DNA of 18,470 nt from CAYMCQ01 sp964389025 (GTDB lineage Bacteria > Verrucomicrobiota > Verrucomicrobiia > Limisphaerales > CAYMCQ01), in the NCBI GenBank assembly GCA_964389025.1, contig CAYMCQ010000081.1:1-18470 (forward strand), in the 5' to 3' direction. Below are positions 1 through 7,044 of the stretch, one piece after another. Each line of letters begins with the position of its first letter. Within the stretch, counting starts at the first letter, position 1. A program made the position numbers and the translations under genes. The notes under the pieces are model-generated. The model searched no databases and had not been told where the DNA came from. It saw only the letters and a program-made list of their open reading frames with translations.

Positions 1-61
1 GAATGGCATGAAATGAAGACCGGTCTGTTCTACGCGCAGGAGCAGTGTGCGCAAAGCTCAT
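1..61 (-). CDS. Possible 5' end of a third pseudopilin-type gene, cut by the window edge
   Basis: Reading leftwards, an ATG at 61 opens a frame (MSFAHTAPARR...) that stays open to the window edge. A second ATG at 93 (MIEGNSPRLRP) hits a TGA after 11 codons, and this stop overlaps the ATG at 61 as ATGA. The stretch 88-148 matches the region before the pseudopilin gene at 3062, including the sequence around its start codon and the same 26-nt gap from the -10 box to ATG. By analogy a pseudopilin leader is expected here, but no FTLIE helix is inside the window. The ATG93 frame may be a decayed start or a short upstream frame. This is an inference from the promoter context and not from protein similarity. 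Confidence 0.2.
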   Translation of the reverse strand, partial: MSFAHTAPARRTDRSSFHAI

Positions 62-119
62 GGCCGCAAGCGTGGCGAGTTGCCCTCGATCATGGTTGAG
101 TTCATTGAAGGCTGAAATC

Positions 120-148
120 AAAATACACGCCCTGCTTCCGGCGGACAA
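120..148 (-). promoter_or_regulatory. Pseudopilin-type promoter, copy 1
   Basis: On the minus strand there is TTGTCC (148-143), a 17-bp spacer beginning GCCGGAAGCA, and TATTTT (125-120). The -35 box, the spacer core and the 17-bp spacing are the same as in the copies at 3089-3117 and 6903-6931. The similarity to the 3089 copy runs on upstream to about position 210 and downstream to 88. Confidence 0.6.
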
Positions 149-315
149 GATTTCATTCGATGCGGTTCGAAGCTGAAGATCAGTTTTTCCTGACAGTTCA
201 CGAAGCGAGCGGTGCGCCGAAGATGGAGACCTTTTACGGTTGGAGAAAAAAGGAGTGCAAACTTTTTCAAGCATGGTATTTCCCGACAAGTGGATGGTCG
301 CCAACCATTCCGTTT

Positions 316-1512
316 ATGAAAAAACAACTCCTGTTCCTGTCTATTGCTCTGGCGCTCCTTGTTGGATGCGCCACGGCGCCGAAAGCCGGTCGCTTTGCCG
401 GCCCATGGAATCTGACCGCCCTCCACGCGGCGCCGGTGGCGACCTTTGGCCCGCGCAGTAATCTGGTGCAGGAGGTTTATTACGAGGGCGAACGATTCCA
501 GGGAAAACCGACGCGCATCTTTGCCTACTACGCCCGTCCGGCCACAGGCAGCGGACCATTCCCGGCGATGTTGCTCGTGCATGGCGGCGGCGGCAAAGCG
601 TTCCGCGAATGGGCGGAGCATTGGGCGCAGCGCGGTTACGTGGCGCTTGCCATGGATCTGGCGGGCCACGGCCCGGACGGACGCCTGCCCGACGGCGGCC
701 CGGATCAGGACGATCTAAACAAGTTCCGCGATTTCGCCGAGACCGACGCCGATCAGATGTGGACGTATCACGCGGTGGCCGCCGTCCTGCGCGGCCATTC
801 CCTGCTGGCGGCGCAACCGGAGGTGGATCGCCACCGCATCGGCATCACCGGCATCAGTTGGGGCGGGTATCTTACCTGCATCGTCGCCGGGATTGATGGT
901 CGCCTGAAGGTGGCGGTGCCGGTTTATGGCTGCGGTTTTCTGAAAGACAACAGCGTCTGGCTCGCCCGCTTCGAAAAAATGAGTGAGACGCAACGAAACA
1001 GGTGGGTGGAATTTTTTGATCCTTCCAGATATTTGCGCGGCGTCAATTGCCCGATTCTGTTTCTCAACGGCTCCAACGACTTCGCGTATCCGCTGGACAG
1101 CTATCAAAAATCCTACCTTCAGGTCAAAGGGCCGATGACCTTGTCCGTGAAAGTCCGGTTGCCGCACGGTCACATCTGGACGTTCGCCGAAGTGGATCGT
1201 TTTGTGGACAGCGTTCTCAAAAATGGCGACCCGTTGCCCAAGCTGAAGCCGATGAAAATCACCGACGGCGTGGCGAAGACCTCGTTCTCCTCCAAAATCC
1301 CGGTGACGAAAGCGGAATTGAATTACACGAGTGAAGCTGGCGAATGGCAGAAGCGGTTGTGGAAAACGGTGCCGGCGGAAATGGCCAACGGCAGGGTCAC
1401 GGCCCGACTTCCTGCCGAGCGTCCTTTGGTCTGTTATCTCTCCGTCACCGATGAACGCGACGTGACCGTCAGCACGCCACATGTCGGGCTTGCAACGCCA
1501 TCCGCCAGATGA
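316..1512 (+). CDS. Lipoprotein alpha/beta-hydrolase, acetylxylan esterase / dienelactone hydrolase type
   Basis: The product is 398 residues from ATG 316. The frame is open back to 160, but the residues before 316 look non-coding and overlap the repeated upstream region, whereas ATG 316 begins a clean lipoprotein signal (MKKQLLFLSIALALLVGC, lipobox Cys18). The mature part is an alpha/beta-hydrolase: an oxyanion-type LVHGGGG around residue 90, nucleophile elbow GISWGGY (Ser181), acid in NGSND (about Asp255) and base in LPHGHIW (about His286). About 90 further residues after the hydrolase core look like a small beta domain. Members of this fold cleave ester bonds, often acetyl or methyl groups on plant polysaccharides; the substrate here cannot be told. 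It is probably anchored in a membrane facing the periplasm. It is convergent with the gene ending at 1561, and no Shine-Dalgarno is visible. Confidence 0.85.
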   Translation: MKKQLLFLSIALALLVGCATAPKAGRFAGPWNLTALHAAPVATFGPRSNLVQEVYYEGERFQGKPTRIFAYYARPATGSGPFPAMLLVHGGGGKAFREWAEHWAQRGYVALAMDLAGHGPDGRLPDGGPDQDDLNKFRDFAETDADQMWTYHAVAAVLRGHSLLAAQPEVDRHRIGITGISWGGYLTCIVAGIDGRLKVAVPVYGCGFLKDNSVWLARFEKMSETQRNRWVEFFDPSRYLRGVNCPILFLNGSNDFAYPLDSYQKSYLQVKGPMTLSVKVRLPHGHIWTFAEVDRFVDSVLKNGDPLPKLKPMKITDGVAKTSFSSKIPVTKAELNYTSEAGEWQKRLWKTVPAEMANGRVTARLPAERPLVCYLSVTDERDVTVSTPHVGLATPSAR

Positions 1513-1560
1513 GCCGCAGTTGGATCGGCGGGTTTTTCCGTCATGGGGTTGCCGGTTCCG

Positions 1561-2205
1561 TCAGTAAGGCACCCGTCCCATCGTCTCGGGCGTGAGCAGC
1601 TCGAACTCACGTTGAAACCAATCCCTCGCTGTCTTCGGCGCGGGTGTTCCCGGCGGAAGGTCGTCAAAGCGCGGGACCACAGCCAACGAGACGACCCGCG
1701 CTTGCAGCAGGCGCTTCAAGTTTTCCCCGTAGCCACAGACCGCCATCAGCTTCAAGGAACGCCCGGTAAATTTTTCGATCCCTCGCGCTGAGAGTGGCGG
1801 CAGGCCCGCGAAGACCACGAACGCATTCGCATCCGGATGCTTGTCCGCGATTGCGACCAATTGTTCCTCGGACACGCCACCCATGTCCATTACACCGCGA
1901 GGTGGTCGCGCGAGCCATTCCACCGCCACAAGCTGGGGGGGCTTCCGAAGTTTCATCGCCGCCTGGAATGACGCGATGCGTTCGCTGTTGGCATCCGGCT
2001 CATTTGGGTCAGGCGCGCGGGCGATGAGGACAATCTGTCCGGCGCCTCCCAGCAAGCGGGTGGCCTCATCGGCCAACACTTCGCCGACAGCCGCGCTGGG
2101 TTTGAAATTAACTCGCGTCCGGGCGGTCTGCCGCCAGACGAGGAGTCCCGCCAGCGCCATCAACACCAGCGCCAGCGCCATCATTCTGGATTTGTTCGTC
2201 TGCAT
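1561..2205 (-). CDS. Membrane-anchored protein of unknown function, downstream partner of a pseudopilin
   Basis: I do not recognise a named domain. From ATG 2205 the product is 214 residues: a short basic start (MQTNKSR), one hydrophobic segment (about residues 8-26) and a soluble part that alternates strands and helices, which looks like a small alpha/beta domain (for example GAGQIVLIARAP and ANAFVVFAGLPP). The frame also allows a GTG start at 2250, whose GTGA overlaps the stop codon of the pseudopilin gene (2247) and would couple translation; neither start has a Shine-Dalgarno. The gene lies in the same transcription unit as the pseudopilin at 3062. I recall similar small anchored proteins next to pseudopilin genes in Verrucomicrobia, but could not check this. 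A role in the periplasm or at the inner membrane is inferred only from the N-terminal anchor. Confidence 0.75.
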   Translation of the reverse strand: MQTNKSRMMALALVLMALAGLLVWRQTARTRVNFKPSAAVGEVLADEATRLLGGAGQIVLIARAPDPNEPDANSERIASFQAAMKLRKPPQLVAVEWLARPPRGVMDMGGVSEEQLVAIADKHPDANAFVVFAGLPPLSARGIEKFTGRSLKLMAVCGYGENLKRLLQARVVSLAVVPRFDDLPPGTPAPKTARDWFQREFELLTPETMGRVPY

Positions 2206-2246
2206 CTGGAATCGTCGCGTTGATGACAGTCCCGCCCGTCGCCCGT

Positions 2247-3062
2247 TCACTCAAGGTCCCACATCCACCGGGGATCGTAGCGGTTGTTGCCGCTGGAACC
2301 CCACTTGGGGTTGCCGAACGCCGGGCGGCCTGTCGGATCCACGCCGGGATAAAATTGCAATCCGAGCAGGCTCACGCGCAGCGCAGCCGCATGGCCATCT
2401 GCGAAGCCGGCATTGCAACGCTTGTTGTGGCGGTTCACCGGGCGTTGGGGGTCGTCGGTGTAGTAGCCTTCGTTGCGCGGCGTGCGGTAATAAAGGAATC
2501 CCGCGTCCTTCTTCTCCACCCACAAATCCGGGTTGCGCTCGGTTGAATTCGCGATGAGTCCTGAATCCGCATAAGGCACCGTCTCGCTCGGCTTCCGAAT
2601 CCGCGAGAGTTTCTCCGGGTCTTTCCGCCAGCCGCCGATGTCAGGATGATTCATGGCAATCCCAAAACCGCTGCGCACGGACGGACACGAGAGCACATTC
2701 GTGGTGTGGAAGTAAGGCCGAAGGGAATCCGGCCAGTGTATCCCGTCGCTGCTCGGCCACCACGCGCCCGGCGGCGTTTGCCCGTTCATGTAATACAGCA
2801 CCATGAAATCGGAATTATCGGCCCCATACAACACGGTGGCGATGCTGATCTGCCGCAGATTGCTCAGGCAATTGGCTGCCCGTGCCCGCTCCTTTGCCTT
2901 GCCCAACGCCGGGAGCAACATGCCCGCCAGGATCGCGATTATGGCAATGACCACCAACAGTTCGATCAAGGTGAATCCTCTCTGGAGAGCAGCCCGGTTG
3001 TGAGAGGAGGAACGCCCCATGCGTGGACGGTTTCCGCCTCGACTTGAGTAGTTTTGGATCAT
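2247..3062 (-). CDS. Type IV pseudopilin-like protein with H-x9-DG-type C-terminus (DUF1559-like)
   Basis: The 271-residue protein has a 29-residue leader ending QRG, then FTLIELLVVIAIIAILA, with Glu34 at +5 of the predicted prepilin peptidase site Gly29/Phe30. This is the class III signal of type II secretion pseudopilins. After the helix come LLPALGKAKERARAANCLSNLRQ, an alpha/beta head, and near the end RHNKRCNAGFADGHA, which fits the H-x9-DG motif of the large pseudopilin families abundant in Verrucomicrobia and Planctomycetes. ATG 3062 is supported by its position 26 nt after the -10 box of the promoter at 3089-3117. The next gene, at 2205 or 2250, is tightly linked. Its role is probably structural or in secretion and surface presentation; the exact function of these multi-copy pseudopilins is not known. 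Confidence 0.92.
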   Translation of the reverse strand: MIQNYSSRGGNRPRMGRSSSHNRAALQRGFTLIELLVVIAIIAILAGMLLPALGKAKERARAANCLSNLRQISIATVLYGADNSDFMVLYYMNGQTPPGAWWPSSDGIHWPDSLRPYFHTTNVLSCPSVRSGFGIAMNHPDIGGWRKDPEKLSRIRKPSETVPYADSGLIANSTERNPDLWVEKKDAGFLYYRTPRNEGYYTDDPQRPVNRHNKRCNAGFADGHAAALRVSLLGLQFYPGVDPTGRPAFGNPKWGSSGNNRYDPRWMWDLE

Positions 3063-3088
3063 GGTTGAGAATCCGTTGCTGAACGAGA

Positions 3089-3117
3089 TTATTACACGAC
3101 TTGCTTCCGGCAGACAA
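3089..3117 (-). promoter_or_regulatory. Pseudopilin-type promoter, copy 2
   Basis: The minus strand shows TTGTCT (3117-3112), a 17-bp spacer beginning GCCGGAAGCA, and TAATAA (3094-3089). The start codon of the pseudopilin follows 26 nt later. An upstream block, GAACTGTCAGG (3168-3158 on the minus strand), is at the same distance, 41 bp from the -35 box, as in copy 1. That block reaches the stop codon of the gene at 3167. Confidence 0.7.
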
Positions 3118-3166
3118 GATTTCGTTTGATGCGTTTTGAAGCTGAAGAACGGTCCGGCCTGACAGT

Positions 3167-6007
3167 TCAGGGAGCGAGCGGCTCACCAAAAGTGGAAGTG
3201 GTGATCCGCATGCGCGGGCTGACACCCGGTGCGGCGTCGCAGTCAAAGTGCAGTTGGTTCGCGCCCGGCACGAGCACCGGCACGCTGCTGCCGGGATTTA
3301 CGTCCGTGAGGAAGGCTCCATCCGGGCCGAACACTTTGCAGTCCAACTGTGAGTTCAACTCCAAATAGCTGCCGCTTTCCATCTCCACCGGCAGCAGCAG
3401 CGTGCGGTCGCCCACTGTCAGACGCGGATTGCGGATCCTCGCTTTGACCAGCGGCGTCGCGCGAACCGGGCTGAGATAAATCTTCGCAGTGCCGTTGGCC
3501 GGCAGGTTGTTGATCCAGACGTTGAACTGTTCGATCTGTTTGTAGTCAATCTTTTCGCGGTAGATGGCGTAGTCGTTGCCGTAAGGCCAGGAATAATTCG
3601 CATAACGCTCCCCCTCGGGTTCGATCAATTCGAAATAGCGCCACCCTTTGAAATCCACCACGACGTAATGCTCGCCGATGCCCGCGACGACGTGAGCCGG
3701 GCAGTGCAGTTGGAAATTCAACACTTCGCCCTGGCCGTCGCCGTGAACCCACACGCCGAGCGAACGCTCGCCTCCGAGGTTCAGCGGCGGCGTAAAGGTC
3801 TTTCCAAATTTCACCCACGTGGCGCTGCGCTCGGGTCGGGTGTTGGTCGCCGAGATCAACGCGCTCGACACGCCGGCCTTCGCGAAGTTGGTCGAAGGCT
3901 CAAGCGTCGCCGTCACGCCCGGAGCCACCGTGCGGTCGGGAAATTCTTTCGCGTCTTTGAACTCAGCCAGCGCGATGGCGTTGGTGGAATCGTAAGGCTC
4001 CGCCGACATCAAGACTTCAAGGCGCAGGCGTAGCGGTTGCGCGGCAAAGGTGTTCGTCACCGTCCAGGTGGCCGTCCCATCGCCACGGCTTTCGATCCTG
4101 TGCTTCGTGTAGCGCGCGGGCCGGAACTGCCACTTGCCCCCGGACGACTGTTCGAGCTTGAATTCATCCCCCGGCACACGCAGCCGGGCTTTCACCGGTT
4201 CGGAAAAATATTTCGCGTGGCGCAATTCCTCGTATTGCCGCGTGATGCCGCCGAGGCGTTGCAACGCGGGATTCTTCGCGAACTTCGCCGGGTCCACGCC
4301 CATCAATGATACGCCGACGTTGTTGCCAATCGCCTTGCCGCAAAGATATTCGATGTCGTCCGCGAACGTCGGCTCGCCTTGCGGCCCTGTCCAGGTCTTC
4401 ACGGCCCACCAGCCGAGATGCATGGGCAGGAACATGCGGCTGCCCTCGGAGTTGGCGGCGCAGTGGATGTCAATAAACTGTTTGTGGCTGCGCGTCGGAT
4501 GATCCCACGCGCCCATCCGCGAGCGGACATACCAAAGGTGATGGTGGAACGTGCTCATCTCCATGAGCGCCGGACGTTCGAGCCGTTTCCAAAGCTCGAA
4601 GACGAACTTCGAGCCGTAATGCCAGCCGTTCTCGCCGCCGCCGAGGACGTCTTCGCCGTCGAGCGCGTCGAGATACATCATGTCAAAGCCGCACTCGTTG
4701 AACGTCCGCGCCGTGGCCGCTGCAACGTCCGCCAGCATCGTCGTGTCGCCGTCCGGCACAAACAGCCCGAAGCACTCCTTCAAGTGGTGGACTTTCGCTC
4801 CCTTCGCGTGCGCCGCCACGCGCGTGCCCCACGCGCCGCGCTGACAGTTGGTGAAGGCGTAGGGCGCGGTCTGGCTCACGCCGGAGTAAGTGATGAGTTC
4901 ATCGTCAACATGAAGCGTCACGCTGTTGCGCACGAAGAAGCCGGTGATGGCCGACATGTCGCCCGTCGGCTCGGTGACGAACACCGAAACCTTGTTGGTG
5001 TTGGCGTCGAGCGGTTCGGCGAGCGTGAACGTGGCGTCCTTGGCCAACCGCTTGTCCGGCACCGGCGTGACCCACGGACATTTCTTGTCGATGAAGAAAG
5101 CGTAGGTGTGCAACCCGGCCTTGAGCCCGGCGGCGTGGAGTTTGTCCACCACGGCCTTGAGGCTGGCGCGGCCGTTCGGATACGTTTTGGGATTCGGTTC
5201 GCAATCGCCAAAGCGGAACGAGCCGCCGCCGTGGAAATCAATCTGGTTGAGGCCGAGACTGCGGGCGAGCTTGATCCAATCGTCCGCCTTTTCCTCAGAG
5301 AGGTCGCTGAAGTTGAACAGGTAGGAGCCTTGGTTTATTTCCGCATCGAGCGCCCACGGCCCGCCAATCGGTGAATGCGGCAGGTCCGGCGCGGCACTCA
5401 CGGCTTCCTGCATCCGGCGGCGCAGTTCGGTCTGCGGACAACCGATCAACGCCACCTTCGCCCCGGCGAATCCAAAGCGCGGATAACAACTCGCCTGCGG
5501 CCGGCTCGACGCGCCCGGGATTTCGCGCACGTTGGTCTGAAGATTCAACGCCAGCGCGCAGGCGGCGAAAGGTTCGTTCGCGGCGCCCTTCAACGTGAGT
5601 GGCACGTCGGCAAACATGAATTCCTCCACGCCGTCGCCCGTGACCGAAAGCACCTCAACCGCGACGCTGTGCTTCGCGCCGACAATCTTGAGCGCGGCAC
5701 TTACGCCGGCCCCGCCGAATTCGAGAACCAGCCGTCCCTCAGTCAGCGAAGCCGCCGTCGCCTCGAAGAACTTTCCGGCTTTCTTCACGCGCGCGAACGC
5801 TGCGCTGGGATTTTTGGGGCAGTAATTGGTGCCGGAGGATTTGTCGGTGAACTCGAGGGCGTGTGCGTCGGCTCCGATCGTCAGGCGCAGCGAATCGCTC
5901 TCGACGGTGAGGGATGGTTTCGGCGGGACGATTTCATTCGCGACGAGGCGCGAGGCGATTAACAGCGCGCCGGCAACGGCGACGAGACGAAGCATGGAAT
6001 TTTGCAT
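3167..6007 (-). CDS. Large secreted TIM-barrel glycoside hydrolase-like protein
   Basis: The product is 946 residues from ATG 6007; the frame is open to 6070, but ATG 6007 or 5995 gives the only sensible signal peptide (MLRLVAVAGALLIASRLVA). Residues 30-210 look like a beta-sandwich. From about 225 (NQGSYLFNFSDLSEE) a barrel begins, with LGLNQIDFHGGG, GLKAGLHTYAFF and FDMMYLDALDGED, where Asp447 sits at the end of a strand as the nucleophile does in GH27/GH31/GH36-like enzymes. EMSTFHHH follows, with an acidic residue near 483. An insert at about 325-410 (VDDELITYSG ... RGAWGTRVAAHAKGAKV) resembles a small beta module also found in phage and surface proteins. The C-terminal 300 residues are predicted beta domains. 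It lies 37 bp after the pseudopilin stop at 6045, so it is probably co-transcribed and exported. The substrate and GH family cannot be assigned from the sequence alone. Confidence 0.8.
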   Translation of the reverse strand: MQNSMLRLVAVAGALLIASRLVANEIVPPKPSLTVESDSLRLTIGADAHALEFTDKSSGTNYCPKNPSAAFARVKKAGKFFEATAASLTEGRLVLEFGGAGVSAALKIVGAKHSVAVEVLSVTGDGVEEFMFADVPLTLKGAANEPFAACALALNLQTNVREIPGASSRPQASCYPRFGFAGAKVALIGCPQTELRRRMQEAVSAAPDLPHSPIGGPWALDAEINQGSYLFNFSDLSEEKADDWIKLARSLGLNQIDFHGGGSFRFGDCEPNPKTYPNGRASLKAVVDKLHAAGLKAGLHTYAFFIDKKCPWVTPVPDKRLAKDATFTLAEPLDANTNKVSVFVTEPTGDMSAITGFFVRNSVTLHVDDELITYSGVSQTAPYAFTNCQRGAWGTRVAAHAKGAKVHHLKECFGLFVPDGDTTMLADVAAATARTFNECGFDMMYLDALDGEDVLGGGENGWHYGSKFVFELWKRLERPALMEMSTFHHHLWYVRSRMGAWDHPTRSHKQFIDIHCAANSEGSRMFLPMHLGWWAVKTWTGPQGEPTFADDIEYLCGKAIGNNVGVSLMGVDPAKFAKNPALQRLGGITRQYEELRHAKYFSEPVKARLRVPGDEFKLEQSSGGKWQFRPARYTKHRIESRGDGTATWTVTNTFAAQPLRLRLEVLMSAEPYDSTNAIALAEFKDAKEFPDRTVAPGVTATLEPSTNFAKAGVSSALISATNTRPERSATWVKFGKTFTPPLNLGGERSLGVWVHGDGQGEVLNFQLHCPAHVVAGIGEHYVVVDFKGWRYFELIEPEGERYANYSWPYGNDYAIYREKIDYKQIEQFNVWINNLPANGTAKIYLSPVRATPLVKARIRNPRLTVGDRTLLLPVEMESGSYLELNSQLDCKVFGPDGAFLTDVNPGSSVPVLVPGANQLHFDCDAAPGVSPRMRITTSTFGEPLAP

Positions 6008-6044
6008 GTTAAATTGGTTTGCGGGGTTCGGGCAGACCATTACG

Positions 6045-6842
6045 CTACCAGGCGTTCCAATATCCGCCATCCGGCGACGCCCAGTAGTTGCTCATTTTGG
6101 AAATATTTTTCCAGTTCACGGAACCATCGAGCATGAGGCTGTTTCCGCCACTGGCGCCGACGGCTTTGGAGGTGGTCGCGGTCGGCTTGTAAAGGAATGG
6201 GTAGCCGCCTTGTTGCGCCGCGCCGCCGCGGCAGTGTGGAGCTATCACCCATTTATCGCCCGTTGCCCAAGCGTTCAAATCGCAGGCTAAAGTCAGGCCG
6301 GCATTGTCCGTGAGCTTCTGAGGAGAAACCCACTTCGGTGACGGTTCGCCCGACCAACCTGTGGCGGGTTTCTTGTGGCCACCGTTGTAGCTGTAGCCAA
6401 TCACCCAGCCGTAAGGAAAGAGGTAGTATTGAAAAGTGCCGGCCAAGCTTGGACAGGTGCTCATGTTCGTGCCGCTATACTGTTTGATGGCGTTGAAAGT
6501 GTTCGTGCTGATCCAGATGGTGTGTGTGTATCCGTCGTCGCGGTTGCCTTGGGGGAGCCTGTCGCGGTTGTCAATGCCATACATTTGCAAGGCCATGCCC
6601 AATTGGCGGAGACCGCTTTTGCAACTCACGCGCCGGGCCTTTTCCTTGGCGGACGACAGCGCGGGCAAAAGCAGCGAAGCCAGGATGGCAATGATGGCAA
6701 TGACGACGAGCAGTTCAATCAACGTAAAGGCTAGGAGATGCACTGTTGGCGGACCGACAACGGCGGCGTGGGGAAGGTTGGGCGCAAATGGCCTCCACCT
6801 CCTGCTGAAGCGCGATGCCTCATCGGTGAAAAGTCGCTTCAT
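6045..6842 (-). CDS. Type IV pseudopilin-like protein with alanine at the cleavage site
   Basis: The product is 265 residues from ATG 6842 (MKRLFTDEASRF); an in-frame ATG at 6878 gives 277 residues and lies 24 nt after the -10 box at 6903, so either start is possible. A leader of 38 residues is followed by FTLIELLVVIAIIAILA, with Glu43 at +5. The residue before Phe39 is Ala instead of the usual Gly (LLAFTLIE). The rest is LLPALSSAKEKARRVSCKSGLRQLG, then a head domain with many aromatic residues, and near the C-terminus GGNSLMLDGSVNW, a degenerate version of the H-x9-DG tail. It is the first gene of a two-gene unit with the glycosidase-like gene that starts at 6007. A role in type II secretion-like assembly or surface display is inferred from the family. 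Confidence 0.9.
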   Translation of the reverse strand: MKRLFTDEASRFSRRWRPFAPNLPHAAVVGPPTVHLLAFTLIELLVVIAIIAILASLLLPALSSAKEKARRVSCKSGLRQLGMALQMYGIDNRDRLPQGNRDDGYTHTIWISTNTFNAIKQYSGTNMSTCPSLAGTFQYYLFPYGWVIGYSYNGGHKKPATGWSGEPSPKWVSPQKLTDNAGLTLACDLNAWATGDKWVIAPHCRGGAAQQGGYPFLYKPTATTSKAVGASGGNSLMLDGSVNWKNISKMSNYWASPDGGYWNAW

Positions 6843-6902
6843 TGTTTTGGGCGGGATTGTAGTTTGGTCGCATCCCATTTCAAAACCACTTTGATGTTGG
6901 AA

Positions 6903-6931
6903 TGATTACGCCGCGTGCTTCCGGCGGACAA
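6903..6931 (-). promoter_or_regulatory. Pseudopilin-type promoter, copy 3
   Basis: The minus strand has TTGTCC (6931-6926), a 17-bp spacer beginning GCCGGAAGCA, and TAATCA (6908-6903). The upstream AACTCTCGGG block (around 6957-6948) resembles that of the other two copies but lies about 24 bp closer to the -35 box. Confidence 0.65.
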
Positions 6932-6975
6932 GTTATTTTTGGTTCTGCCCGAGAGTTGGTTTGTCCTGCTCCTCA

Positions 6976-6993
6976 CCCCGAAAGCTTTCGGGG
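6976..6993. repeat. Perfect 18-bp palindrome between two minus-strand genes
   Basis: CCCCGAAAGCTTTCGGGG is identical to its reverse complement. It lies 52 bp beyond the stop of the phosphoesterase gene (7045) and before the pseudopilin promoter. It could fold at the 3' end of the phosphoesterase transcript, but no T-run follows on the minus strand, so it is an atypical terminator or a protein-binding or repeat element. A further short inverted repeat (TCCCGCC, 2 nt, GGCGGGA) lies at 7057-7072 in the last codons of that gene. Confidence 0.45.
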
Positions 6994-7044
6994 CGGAGGG
7001 TGGATAGTCCAGGACGCTGGCGCGTTCGAGCTGCCCGTTTGAAG

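Noticed and set aside
160..315. N-terminal extension of the esterase back to 160
   Set aside because: The 52 extra residues hide the lipoprotein signal in the middle of the protein, and the bases belong to the repeated upstream region also seen at 3121-3200.
4379..5374. A 331-codon open frame on the plus strand
   Set aside because: It is antisense to the glycosidase-like gene; its composition is rich in Arg, Val and His without structure, as expected of a mirror frame.
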